Shown here piece by piece: positions 39,597 to 48,184 of a stretch of DNA of 64,000 nucleotides. A program made the position numbers and the translations under genes. Below the pieces are notes generated by a model. It saw only the letters and a list, made by a program, of their open reading frames with translations. It had not been told where the DNA came from and searched no databases. This stretch comes from JBAYJC01 sp041665285 (GTDB taxonomy: Bacteria; Patescibacteriota; Patescibacteriia; 2-12-FULL-60-25). Each line of letters opens with the position of its first letter. Positions within the stretch are counted from its first letter, which is position 1. The DNA lies in assembly GCA_041665285.1 (NCBI GenBank), contig JBAYJC010000003.1, positions 1-64,000 on the forward strand. Direction: 5' to 3'.

Positions 39597-40797
39597 AATA
39601 TTTTTCGCTTACCTTTACTGGACTCATCTTACGTAAATGCTCGACAATTTCTGGCATAATTTCGATCACAAAGTCTACGTCCTTTTCCGTGGTGCTATGG
39701 CCAAGCGTGAATCGCACAGACCCATGTGCGGCCTCATACGACACACCAAGCGCAAGGATCACATGCGACGGATCGAGTGAGGTTGATGCGCACGCAGATC
39801 CGGTCGAAGAGCAAATGCCTTTTGCATCAAGATAGAGCACCGCGGCTTCGCCCTCCATGTCCAAAAACGTGACATTTGCATTGTTTGGCAGGCGTTCGGT
39901 CGCATGACCGTTCAAGAATGTCTTCGGCAAACGTAAAAGCCCTTCAATCAAACGATCGCGCAGGGTCGTGAGTCGTACGTTCTCTGCCTCGCGACCTTCT
40001 TCCAGCAGTTCCAGTGCCTTTGCCATACCGACGATGCCTGGCACATTTTCCGTGCCTGATCGTAGATTGCGTTCCTGACCACCGCCACGCACCATGGGCG
40101 CGAGCTTTACACCACGACGAACAAACAACGCGCCCACGCCTTTAGGTCCGTAGATTTTCGAGCCGCTGATCGTCAATAAATCCACATGCGATTTTTCCAC
40201 GTTCAAGTCCAGCACACCTGCGGCTTGGCACGCATCAGAATGGAAAAGCGGGAATGTTGACGCGTGCTCTTTACGCCACGAAAGAATCGCGCGACCAATC
40301 TCTGCGATGGGCTGGATCGTGCCTATTTCATTATTTGCGGTCATGATAGACACCAGAACCGTGTCTTGCGTCATTGCCGCAAGGACCGTCTTCGGATCCA
40401 CAATGCCCTGGCGGTCGACCGGGACGACTGTCAGCGCGATCGCCCCTGTCTTTTCAAGGTATTTCAACGTCTCCAACACCGCATGATGCTCAATCGCAGA
40501 GGTCACGACGTGCGGCAGACGATCGTCCGCGTTTTGATGACCGACAATCCCGACGATTGCCAAATTATCTGACTCTGTGCCGCCAGATGTGAACACGATC
40601 TCATCTGCATGCGCATTGATGATCTTCGCGATGCTCTCGCGCGCTTCCATGACCGCCGTTTGCGCGCGCACGCCCAGCTGGTGCAAAGACGAAGGATTGC
40701 CAAACACGTCCGTCATAAACGGACGCATGGCATCGACCACGCGCGCATCGGTTGGCGTGGTGGCCGCGTGATCAAGGTAAATCAGGCGATCTTGCAT
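39589..40797 (-). CDS. iscS: Cysteine desulfurase
   Basis: The 402-residue PLP enzyme takes sulfur from cysteine. N-terminal Y-L-D-H-A-A-T-T-P is classic. The PLP-lysine region reads SGSKIYGPKG, with Ser in place of the usual His before Lys, and the catalytic Cys loop is S-S-T-G-S-A-C-A-S, of the NifS/IscS type. ATG 40797 is chosen because a TGC-TACTGT box ends 8 nt upstream; a GTG at 40806 overlaps that box. First gene of iscS-iscU-ferredoxin. Confidence 0.93.
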   Translation of the reverse strand: MQDRLIYLDHAATTPTDARVVDAMRPFMTDVFGNPSSLHQLGVRAQTAVMEARESIAKIINAHADEIVFTSGGTESDNLAIVGIVGHQNADDRLPHVVTSAIEHHAVLETLKYLEKTGAIALTVVPVDRQGIVDPKTVLAAMTQDTVLVSIMTANNEIGTIQPIAEIGRAILSWRKEHASTFPLFHSDACQAAGVLDLNVEKSHVDLLTISGSKIYGPKGVGALFVRRGVKLAPMVRGGGQERNLRSGTENVPGIVGMAKALELLEEGREAENVRLTTLRDRLIEGLLRLPKTFLNGHATERLPNNANVTFLDMEGEAAVLYLDAKGICSSTGSACASTSLDPSHVILALGVSYEAAHGSVRFTLGHSTTEKDVDFVIEIMPEIVEHLRKMSPVKVSEKYYV

Positions 40798-40804
40798 AAA
40801 TGCC

Positions 40805-40813
40805 ACAGTAGCA
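40805..40813 (-). promoter_or_regulatory. Extended -10 of the isc operon
   Basis: TGC-TACTGT on the minus strand (hexamer 40805-40810), predicted start next to the ATG at 40797. No IscR-type site is obvious. Confidence 0.5.
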
Positions 40814-40835
40814 GAACTGATAAATTACGCCACAC

Positions 40836-40861
40836 CCAGATCTGATACGTATCAGATCTGG
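40836..40861. repeat. 26-bp perfect palindrome, GATACGTATC site 2
   Basis: CCAGATCTGATAC followed by its exact reverse complement, then a further ATCAGATCTGGAT. It lies between copA and iscS, upstream of iscS. The core GATACGTATC matches the repeat between epmA and efp. Confidence 0.85.
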
Positions 40862-40874
40862 ATCAGATCTGGAT

Positions 40875-43088
40875 TTATTTTTGGCTTTGTTTAGCGTTTG
40901 AGCGTCGTGATATACGAAGACTATTTGCCAGAACGCTCACGCTGGAGAATGCCATGGCCATGCCCGCGATCACAGGGTTGATAATCCCTGCGGCGGCCAC
41001 AGGAATGAGAACGACGTTATACACGAATGCCCAAAACAGATTTTGACCAATGGTAGAGAACGTCATGCGCGCAAGACGAAGCGCGTCTGCGGCTTTTTGC
41101 GGCGAGCCACTCATCAAGACGATCTGCCCAGCCGCAATGGCCACGTCCGTGCCTGTGCCCACGGCCATGCCGAGATCTGCTTGCGCGAGAGCTGGCGCAT
41201 CATTCATCCCATCGCCCACAAACGCAACGCGCGTTCCCTGGGTTTGCAACCTTTTGACCTCATCAGCTTTGCCCGTAGGCGAAACACCAGATAACACGCG
41301 CGTAATACCCAATTGCTCAGCCACGGCTTGTGCGGTTTGTGCGTGATCACCTGTCAAAAGCACAATGTCTACTCCCTGTTTTCGCAAATCCGCAATCGCG
41401 CCCTTTGCATCAGACTTAATGCGATCTTGTGCCGCAAGCAATCCGATCATCGTTGTGCCACGGCTAGCAAACAACACGGTCTTTGCCTGAAGACGAAGCT
41501 GATCAGCATGCGCCAACATCCAAGAAGAAATCTCTTTTGTTTGTGCACGGATAAATGCCTCATTCCCCAAACGCACCTCTTCGCCACGGACTTTTCCCCG
41601 TATTCCCTGTCCAGGTACCGCTTCATATTGCGTCACAACCACAGGAGTAATCTTGCGCGCTTCTGCCGCACTCAACACTGCTGAGGCAAGAGGATGTTCT
41701 GAGGTCGCCTCAAGACCTGCGGCAAGCGCTAACAGGTCTGATTCATCCTCTGATTCACTCGGCGTCACATCTGTGACAGACGGTTTACCCTCGGTAAGGG
41801 TGCCTGTTTTATCAAAGACCACGAGAGCAATATGACGCGCGGCCTCCAAGGCAGATCCATCTTTCACCAAAATCCCCTGTTTTGCGCCTGTGCCCGTGCC
41901 CACCATGATGGCCGCGGGCGTTGCCAAGCCCATGGCGCAAGGACACGCAACAATCAACACCGCAACCGCGCGCTGGATCGCCACAAACAGAGGCAAATCT
42001 AAGACAAACAGGGTCACGACAAATGCGATGGCCGCCACCACAAAGACAATCGGCACAAACACCGAGGCAATACGATCCACCATTTTTTCATAACGTGATT
42101 TTGTCGCTAACGCGCGCTCAACCGTCGCAACAATACCATCCAATAGAGAATGGCCCGGCTCTACGGTCACTTCAAAGTGAAACGATCCTGTTTTATTCAG
42201 CGTTGCGGCAAACACATTATCTCCTGCATGTTTTTCCACGGGGATGGGCTCCCCGGTCAGCATGGCCTCATCCACAGAAGAGGATCCATCCACCACACGG
42301 CCGTCCATGGGAATCTGCTCTCCGCTTTTTACGAGGCACACATCTCCAATACGCAACTGCTCTGGCGCAATATCCTCAATTGCCCCGTTCGGCTTCACCC
42401 GATGTGCTGTCTTCGCGTGCAATTGCAGGAGTTTTTGAATAGCTTCCCCTGCCTTCTGCCGTTGACGTGCTTCTAACCACTTTCCCAATAGCAAAAAGAA
42501 AATGATAATGCCCGCTGTTTCAAAATACATGTCTGGGCTGTCGATCAGGAGTGCGTAGGTGCTCCAAAGTAATGCCGCTCCTGTGCCGACTGTCACGAGC
42601 GTATCCATGTCTGTGCGCCCCTGCTTCAAAGAACGCCAGGCGCCACGATGAAAGCCCGCACCCAAATAGACGACCATGAACCAGGTAACCACGGCCAAGA
42701 TCTCGCACCAGATTTTACGATCAAGAAATCGCCCCCATTCAGGCGTCACAAACATGGCCACAAACAAAGGGATGGAAAGGATCGCGGCCAAAATCACCTT
42801 TTTGCCGGTCGCATATCCCTCATGAACGTGCGAAGCAGTCGCCTCGTGTGCTCCGCCATGCTCGTCAGGGTGCTCATGCTCCATCACGGCCTCATAGCCT
42901 GTGTCATGCACGGCTTTTTTTACGGCCTGCAACGAGGTCTTTGTTTCATCAAACGTCACCTGAGCTCGTTCGCTCGCAAAATTGACTGCGGCTTCTTGCA
43001 CACCAGCAACTTTCTGAAGCGACTTCTGTGTGGAGATGGCGCAGGTAGCGCAATGCATGCCCTGCACGCGGAAACGGATGGTTTTCAT
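40875..43088 (-). CDS. copA: Copper-translocating P-type ATPase
   Basis: The 737-residue P1B ATPase exports copper. An HMA domain with GMHCATC (residues 10-16) is followed by a His-rich linker near residues 70-95, eight TM helices with the CPC motif (A-C-P-C-A-M-G-L-A), DKTGT phosphorylation site and GDGMNDAP. It ends the csoR-fusion-copA operon, two bases after the fusion gene. Confidence 0.95.
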   Translation of the reverse strand: MKTIRFRVQGMHCATCAISTQKSLQKVAGVQEAAVNFASERAQVTFDETKTSLQAVKKAVHDTGYEAVMEHEHPDEHGGAHEATASHVHEGYATGKKVILAAILSIPLFVAMFVTPEWGRFLDRKIWCEILAVVTWFMVVYLGAGFHRGAWRSLKQGRTDMDTLVTVGTGAALLWSTYALLIDSPDMYFETAGIIIFFLLLGKWLEARQRQKAGEAIQKLLQLHAKTAHRVKPNGAIEDIAPEQLRIGDVCLVKSGEQIPMDGRVVDGSSSVDEAMLTGEPIPVEKHAGDNVFAATLNKTGSFHFEVTVEPGHSLLDGIVATVERALATKSRYEKMVDRIASVFVPIVFVVAAIAFVVTLFVLDLPLFVAIQRAVAVLIVACPCAMGLATPAAIMVGTGTGAKQGILVKDGSALEAARHIALVVFDKTGTLTEGKPSVTDVTPSESEDESDLLALAAGLEATSEHPLASAVLSAAEARKITPVVVTQYEAVPGQGIRGKVRGEEVRLGNEAFIRAQTKEISSWMLAHADQLRLQAKTVLFASRGTTMIGLLAAQDRIKSDAKGAIADLRKQGVDIVLLTGDHAQTAQAVAEQLGITRVLSGVSPTGKADEVKRLQTQGTRVAFVGDGMNDAPALAQADLGMAVGTGTDVAIAAGQIVLMSGSPQKAADALRLARMTFSTIGQNLFWAFVYNVVLIPVAAAGIINPVIAGMAMAFSSVSVLANSLRISRRSNAKQSQK

Positions 43089-43089
43089 A

Positions 43090-44427
43090 TTATTCTATGA
43101 CAGTAAATTGTCCACGAATCATTCCCATCTGACAGCTAAACGGAATAGTGCCAGTCTCTTGCGGGGTGAAACGAATCACAATGGTTTTATCTTGTATCAG
43201 ATTCCGCTGGATACGATAGCGAGGCATCACAATAGCCTGCGCACAACCGCCCACATCCGTTCCCAAGATTTCCCATCGGACAGGCACGCCTTTTTTCACC
43301 GTGAACCTATTGGGACTAAAACGACCATACGCCACCTCCATACGCACGATCTGTTCTCCATTCGTACTCGTTGGCTCTGTTGGAGCTGGAGGCGGCGAAG
43401 AACGGAAGAGACCATCGAGCGTAAAAGAAGAACCAAGCACCGTAAGTCCGCCATTGATCTGACTCACAGCAAACACCACGAGAAGCGCTCCTGCCATGAG
43501 TTTGAGCCAACGAGACTTGCCTGTACGCACAGAACCAAAGATCGTCACGCCAAGCAACACAGGCAATGTGCCCAATGCAAACGCTCCAAGTAACAGCGCA
43601 CCACGCGAGACAGAACCGCTCGCGAGTGCCAACGCCTGCGCGGTCTGCGTAAACCCGCAAGGAAGAATAAACGTCGCGGCACCCACAAGCAGTGGCGTGA
43701 TCTTGCCCTGGCGTTTTGTGACACGATCTGCGAACGCCCCGGCAGAAGCAGGCATGCGAATGCCCCAGGAAGCGAGAGACGGTGCAAGATCAAGTAAATG
43801 AAGACCGACGATGAAAAATCCAATACCTAAAAGCAGGGTCACCCATCCATACAGGCCGCCCACATCGGGAATCGCGCCGCCAATACCCCCAAGCACGGCG
43901 CCGCCCACAACAAACGCGACCAAACGTCCGGTGTGAATCCATGCAACTTTCCCGTGCGTTTTTCCTTCAGCTGTGTACGCAAGCAAAAAAGCACCGGTTG
44001 CGGCTAGACACGTGGAAACCGACGCGACAAAACCAAGACCAAAGAGCGCAAGCAAGGACGATCCTGCGAAAACAGAAGGAAGCGCACTTCCTATGCGAGA
44101 AAAAAAGACATTCCACACAAGTGCGGCAAGGAGGATAGCAATACCACCAGTGAACGCTCGCCGAACCCATGGAATGGATGCGGGCGGAGTTGTGCATGCT
44201 GGCAACGTCGCATCACGAAGGCTGTATCCGTATTGTGCCAGTTCTTTATTCAATGCGTTCACATCTGGCTTCAAGGCATTATCCGCAAAAAATGCGGTAG
44301 CTTGCCCCTTAGATAAACTAACGTGCACATCCTGTACTCCAGGAAGCGCTCGAAGCGCCGCAGAAATCGTGCGCTCACAAGAGGCACAATGCATGCCCGT
44401 GATAGACCACGTATAGCTACAAGCCAT
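43090..44427 (-). CDS. HMA / TauE-DsbD-like membrane / cupredoxin fusion
   Basis: The 445-residue protein joins three modules: an HMA copper-binding domain with GMHCASC at residues 11-17; a six-helix membrane domain of the COG2836 (sulfite exporter/DsbD_2-like) type with F-I-L-P-C-G-F-T-Q; and a C-terminal cupredoxin with ligand candidates G-G-C-A, M-P and F-S-C-Q-M-G-M. Such fusions are known in copper operons and probably shuttle Cu between the cytoplasmic and outer sides. It lies between csoR and copA. Confidence 0.85.
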   Translation of the reverse strand: MACSYTWSITGMHCASCERTISAALRALPGVQDVHVSLSKGQATAFFADNALKPDVNALNKELAQYGYSLRDATLPACTTPPASIPWVRRAFTGGIAILLAALVWNVFFSRIGSALPSVFAGSSLLALFGLGFVASVSTCLAATGAFLLAYTAEGKTHGKVAWIHTGRLVAFVVGGAVLGGIGGAIPDVGGLYGWVTLLLGIGFFIVGLHLLDLAPSLASWGIRMPASAGAFADRVTKRQGKITPLLVGAATFILPCGFTQTAQALALASGSVSRGALLLGAFALGTLPVLLGVTIFGSVRTGKSRWLKLMAGALLVVFAVSQINGGLTVLGSSFTLDGLFRSSPPPAPTEPTSTNGEQIVRMEVAYGRFSPNRFTVKKGVPVRWEILGTDVGGCAQAIVMPRYRIQRNLIQDKTIVIRFTPQETGTIPFSCQMGMIRGQFTVIE

Positions 44428-44434
44428 AGGAAAA

Positions 44435-44758
44435 TCAGGAACGGTCTGCTAATTCCATCACATGGGCGATCTCATGGAGCGTTTTTTCTTGCTCCTTAGG
44501 AGATCCCGTAGTCATGGATTTTACAAAACACGTTTTCAAATGATTTAAAAATATGCGACGGATAATCCCCTTCCACAGCCCTTGCACAGACAAGGCTTGT
44601 TGAAGTACCTCTGGGCAATAGCGCCCTTCTTCCAACATAGAAACAACCGTGGCCATTTGTGACTGGCATTTTTTTGCGGCAACTAAAATAGAGGAGCGTT
44701 TGTCCTCTCGAATCTCTGTAGGGTGATGAGACGAGCAACAAGAAGGAGGCATACGCAT
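44435..44758 (-). CDS. csoR: CsoR-family copper-sensing repressor
   Basis: The 107-residue protein (105 if ATG 44752 is used) has the all-helical DUF156 fold. The Cu(I) ligands Cys-x(n)-His-x3-Cys appear as R-Y-C-P...N-H-L-K-T-C-F. An extra Cys/His cluster (C-C-S-S-H-H) sits at the N-terminus. Its promoter is overlapped by a G-rich pseudo-palindrome typical of CsoR operators, so it should repress its own operon and release it on Cu(I) binding. Confidence 0.9.
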   Translation of the reverse strand: MRMPPSCCSSHHPTEIREDKRSSILVAAKKCQSQMATVVSMLEEGRYCPEVLQQALSVQGLWKGIIRRIFLNHLKTCFVKSMTTGSPKEQEKTLHEIAHVMELADRS

Positions 44759-44761
44759 ACA

Positions 44762-44790
44762 ATATACCTACCCCCCAGGTATCTTGTCAA
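44762..44790 (-). promoter_or_regulatory. csoR operon promoter with CsoR-type operator
   Basis: TTGACA (44785-44790), 17-nt spacer, GTATAT (44762-44767). ATACCTACCCCCCAGGTAT (44764-44782) lies across the spacer and -10, a pseudo-palindrome with a central G/C tract as in known CsoR operators. Confidence 0.75.
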
Positions 44791-44793
44791 GAG

Positions 44794-45510
44794 CTATTCC
44801 ATGGCCTTCTTCCGCATAGCCCGCGGATAATGCTCAATCGCATAGCGAAGCGCTGTGCGCGGCATGCGATCCTTGCGCTCCATTACAAATGCGAAAATCT
44901 CTTCCGGTTTTGCCCTGCTCCCCTCTTTTAGCATCCAGCCATAGCCCTTTTGCACAAGATCGTCTTCGTCGAGAAGAAGCGTGTCCGCAATACAAAATGC
45001 GTCAGCAAGATGATCGCCGTGACGGACAAGCGGGATCAAGCTCACGGCAGACGCACGGCGCAACCAACGGTTTTTCGCACGCGCCCACATATCCACACGG
45101 TGGATTTCCTGTGGAAAACGTGTGAAGAATGGGCCAATCACATGTGTACAAAGATCATCGCACGTTGCCCAATTCGTGACATAATTCTTTACAAGTCGCT
45201 CAAGACGCGTCCCGTCACCTGGTGCAAGCTCCTTCACGCGTCGCCGTATCCAAGACACGCCCACCGTACACTCTTCAAGTGTTCCAGCTTTGAGAAGTGC
45301 TTCAGACACTTTCCAAACCTCCTGCAAAGACGCTCCTTTTAAGTATCGCTGATAGATCTGCGCTGATATTTTTCGTACAATCGGCGTTCGTACACCAAAC
45401 ACGCGCACCTGCTCAGCGAAAAAACGCTGACACCCTTCGCGAAAAATAGGGTCAACGTGTTTGCGAAGCTCCAAACGAAGCAGAGCTACGGGAGAAGGAG
45501 TCGCTGGCAT
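44794..45510 (-). CDS. AlkD-like DNA alkylation repair protein
   Basis: The 238-residue HEAT-repeat protein of the PF08713 type removes bulky or positively charged alkylated bases. Segments V-R-T-P-I-V-R-K-I-S, V-T-N-W-A-T-C-D and W-M-L-K-E-G fit the family, with the Asp used for base excision in W-A-T-C-D-D. The stop is 4 nt upstream of the csoR -35 box. The start at 45510 lies two bases after the DUF3592 stop. Confidence 0.88.
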   Translation of the reverse strand: MPATPSPVALLRLELRKHVDPIFREGCQRFFAEQVRVFGVRTPIVRKISAQIYQRYLKGASLQEVWKVSEALLKAGTLEECTVGVSWIRRRVKELAPGDGTRLERLVKNYVTNWATCDDLCTHVIGPFFTRFPQEIHRVDMWARAKNRWLRRASAVSLIPLVRHGDHLADAFCIADTLLLDEDDLVQKGYGWMLKEGSRAKPEEIFAFVMERKDRMPRTALRYAIEHYPRAMRKKAME

Positions 45511-45512
45511 AA

Positions 45513-46286
45513 CTATTTTTTTGGTACGGCCTTTGCCGCCACTTCTGCAATAGGTGTTTGTGGTTTGAAACCGCCACGCAACGCCACAATCAACGCGCGG
45601 ATAATGCGCAAAGGCCATTCTGCCACGAGCGCGAACGCGATCAACGCGACCGCCATCATCCCGATGGTCATGAACGTAGAATCACTTGACCACGTTTCTG
45701 AAGTCGTATGATACGAAACACTTTGCGGGACATCCGAGATTCCCACAGTAATCGTCGCAACGCCAAGCATGATAAACGGCAAAAAAATGGGCGCGAATAA
45801 CGTCAACGCATCCACCGCCAAAGACGAAGCACGTCTCCGCAAAAGAAATAGCGCTACCACCATCGCAAAAAGCGGAATGGCCGCCGCACGAAAAAAGATA
45901 TCCATCCATGCGCGATAGGGATCGTCTACGAGCATGATCACCGTGGGGTCTTGCGCCTTATAATAGATGTCCACTTCCTCCCCAAGCATAAACGGCTGAC
46001 GATCTGAAAATGCATTCACCCCTGTCTGATACTTTTGCCCGGACGCATCCTCATACGCAATCATCGGCGCATACCGCGTCACTTCTCGTTGCGGAGGCCC
46101 TTCAAGCATCGTGGTGGTCGCTGTATATGAAGACACAGCACCTGTTACGCGCACACCGGTTGCCCCAGGCTGGTCACGCGTCAAATAGGGCAATCCAAAA
46201 AAAAGAAACACCCCAAGAAACACATACTTCGCCATGCTCAACCATGGGTTTGTCTTAGGAATGTACGGAGTCAAGGAAAATGACAT
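45513..46286 (-). CDS. DUF3592-like membrane protein
   Basis: The 257-residue protein has one N-terminal TM helix, an extracytoplasmic beta-rich domain (Y-A-P-M-I-A-Y-E-D-A-S-G-Q-K-Y) and the segment G-E-E-V-D-I-Y-Y-K-A-Q-D-P typical of DUF3592, then three more TM helices. Function unknown. It is first in a pair with the AlkD-like gene, which starts two bases after its stop. Confidence 0.7.
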   Translation of the reverse strand: MSFSLTPYIPKTNPWLSMAKYVFLGVFLFFGLPYLTRDQPGATGVRVTGAVSSYTATTTMLEGPPQREVTRYAPMIAYEDASGQKYQTGVNAFSDRQPFMLGEEVDIYYKAQDPTVIMLVDDPYRAWMDIFFRAAAIPLFAMVVALFLLRRRASSLAVDALTLFAPIFLPFIMLGVATITVGISDVPQSVSYHTTSETWSSDSTFMTIGMMAVALIAFALVAEWPLRIIRALIVALRGGFKPQTPIAEVAAKAVPKK

Positions 46287-46376
46287 AGTGCTATTGCCCT
46301 CATCGTATCCTTTGCCCGTGGATCCAACAAGCCAGCTTGACCCTAACCCCGCTAATCAGTACGATAGCCCACGCGA

Positions 46377-46398
46377 CCAAGGAGAGGTGTCAGAGTGG
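46377..46398 (+). repeat. 5' fragment of tRNA-Ser (duplication)
   Basis: CCAA plus GGAGAGGTGTCAGAGTGG repeats the start of tRNA-Ser (46489-46510) exactly for 22 bp, 112 bp upstream. No anticodon arm follows, so it is not a tRNA gene. Confidence 0.7.
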
Positions 46399-46492
46399 GT
46401 GAGGTTCGAGCGAGCGCAGAACCGAACGGGCGTCAAAGGACGCCCCGGCGAACACGAATGTCTGCTTTTCTCGCGAAGCAGAGCGAAGCCAA

Positions 46493-46590
<98 letters not shown>

Positions 46591-46750
46591 CGCTTCGCTT
46601 GCTCATGGCTATGCCATAGCAGGTGAAGAGCGGCGAATGCCCTGAGCGAAACGCAGTGAAGCCGAAGGGCTCCCCCGTTCGCTACGGACATTCGCTTGAT
46701 GGTTTCGATATTTTGCTATGTCCGATAAGGCGGCCCTGTGGCTGATCCAA

Positions 46751-46782
46751 AACAAAACGGCCCTTTCCAGGGTTATTTTGTT
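46751..46782. terminator. Terminator-like hairpin upstream of the HAD-like gene
   Basis: AACAAAA and CCCT pair with AGGG and TTTTGTT around a TTCC loop. It ends 16 nt before the ATG at 46799 and could terminate tRNA-Ser transcription. Confidence 0.5.
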
Positions 46783-46798
46783 AAGTTAAGATGAAACC

Positions 46799-47218
46799 AT
46801 GAAAACGATTCTTGTGGACGCCGTACACACATTCGTGAATGAAGAAGGGGTGATAAATACAGAGATGCATGCATTATTAGAATCTTTTCCCAATAAAAAA
46901 ATCATCCTCACGGGTGCGAATGACGAGCAGTTCAAGTTGTTTAGATTGGATAAAATGCCCTATGAGGTATTTACACTCAAACACAATCCTGAAAAAACAG
47001 ATCCAAACTACTTCAGGATGATGTTGGCCCGCTATCACCTAAAAAGTGACGAAGTCATCTATTTTGAACATAAAATACAGGCTGTTCAAAGCGCCGAGTC
47101 TATTGGCATCAAATCTTATCATTACGATCCGGAGATAAAAGATCTGATGGCGCTAAAACAATTTCTTATAGAGAACGTCATTATCGAGTCACCCGCCACG
47201 AAAAACCGACCTGCATAG
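46799..47218 (+). CDS. HAD-superfamily-like protein, degenerate motif I
   Basis: The 139-residue protein has the outline of a small HAD phosphatase: I-L-V-D-A-V-H-T at the start, I-I-L-T-G-A-N-D (motif II), a Lys further on and E-V-I-Y-F-E-H-K...A-E-S-I-G-I-K-S-Y-H-Y-D. Motif I should read DxD; the second Asp is Val here, so phosphatase activity is doubtful. The stop TAG is in the terminator hairpin. No SD is visible. Confidence 0.7.
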   Translation: MKTILVDAVHTFVNEEGVINTEMHALLESFPNKKIILTGANDEQFKLFRLDKMPYEVFTLKHNPEKTDPNYFRMMLARYHLKSDEVIYFEHKIQAVQSAESIGIKSYHYDPEIKDLMALKQFLIENVIIESPATKNRPA

Positions 47219-47228
47219 GTCGGTTTTG
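47202..47228 (+). terminator. Terminator overlapping the HAD-like stop codon
   Basis: Perfect 11-bp stem (47202-47212 with 47217-47227), GCAT loop. The TAG stop (47216-47218) straddles loop and 3' arm. Confidence 0.9.
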
Positions 47229-47269
47229 CTATGATATTTAATGTAGACGCGCTACTCTAAACACGCAAT

Positions 47270-47827
47270 ATGCCTCACAGCATAATACAACAAATCCAAA
47301 CCTTTCAGTTAGTACTAGACCAAATTCCTGAAATTCGCTATGTCGGCGATCCTGTTTTGCGACAAATAGCTCATCCCGCAACCCATGAAGAAGGCATTGC
47401 CATCGGCAATCGAATGAAAACCGTTCTACAAAAGTATAGAGCTCTTACAGGTCTGGGGCGCGGTTTAGCGGCTCCACAAATCGGCGAGAGCAAATCCGTG
47501 TTTATCACATTTACAGACGATCGATTTAGTACCTTCATCAACCCCAAAATTGTCGAAAAATCAGATCAAACCAATTTTTATAAAGAATTATGCATGAGCG
47601 TTGGTATCATGGCGGCTGATGTAGAAAGGCCCGATTGGATCGTCATGGAATGGACGGATGAAAACAATCTGACAAAATCAGAAAAATTCGATGGATTCAT
47701 GGCACGTCTGTATCAGCACGAAGTGGCACATTTGCATGGACGGCTCAATTTGGATGATGCCATTCCGGGAGGGGTCGAGTTCGTAACTTTTGATCCATTA
47801 AAAGAGACACTGAGAAGCACGAGGTAG
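47270..47827 (+). CDS. Peptide deformylase-like protein
   Basis: The 185-residue protein has the three PDF motifs: G-R-G-L-A-A-P-Q-I-G (motif 1), E-L-C-M-S in place of EGCLS (motif 2) and Q-H-E-V-A-H (motif 3). Metal ligands Cys and both His, and the catalytic Glu, are kept. The Gly-to-Leu change in motif 2 puts it with PDF-like variants whose activity is uncertain. It follows the HAD-like gene by about 50 nt. Confidence 0.85.
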   Translation: MPHSIIQQIQTFQLVLDQIPEIRYVGDPVLRQIAHPATHEEGIAIGNRMKTVLQKYRALTGLGRGLAAPQIGESKSVFITFTDDRFSTFINPKIVEKSDQTNFYKELCMSVGIMAADVERPDWIVMEWTDENNLTKSEKFDGFMARLYQHEVAHLHGRLNLDDAIPGGVEFVTFDPLKETLRSTR

Positions 47828-47917
47828 CATCAGCCCAGCACCCATCCCCCCTGCCACATAAAAACTCCCCACACGGGTTGCTTTTTTGATGCCTCCGCGT
47901 GCGGTATGCTTTCGGGC

Positions 47918-48175
47918 ATGTCACAATGGTCCGTATACATCGTGCAATGTCGTGATGGCAGTTTGTATGCTGGCATTTCTACAGATGTTGCGGCGCGCGT
48001 CCAACGTCACAATGCCGGGAAGGGCGCGGCATATACGCGGAGCCATAGGCCTGTGGTTTTGGTGTGGACAGAGGCTGTAGCGTCTGAATCTGCGGCACGC
48101 AAACGAGAGGCCGAGATAAAGGGATGGACGAGGAAGGAGAAACTACGTCTTATCACCACTCTCCCCAACCCCTAG
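47918..48175 (+). CDS. GIY-YIG nuclease-domain protein
   Basis: The 85-residue protein is a single-domain YhbQ-like GIY-YIG protein: V-Y-I-V-Q-C and L-Y-A-G-I-S give the motif, with R at the catalytic position (A-A-R-V-Q-R-H-N) and E in the KREAEIKGW helix. A TATGCT box (47905-47910) ends 8 nt before the ATG, so the transcript is leaderless. The next gene begins 9 nt after its stop. Confidence 0.88.
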   Translation: MSQWSVYIVQCRDGSLYAGISTDVAARVQRHNAGKGAAYTRSHRPVVLVWTEAVASESAARKREAEIKGWTRKEKLRLITTLPNP

Positions 48176-48184
48176 TATATCCCC

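Noticed and set aside
46381..46480. A second tRNA-Ser gene
   Set aside because: Only the first 18 bases match; no anticodon or T-arm can be formed afterwards.
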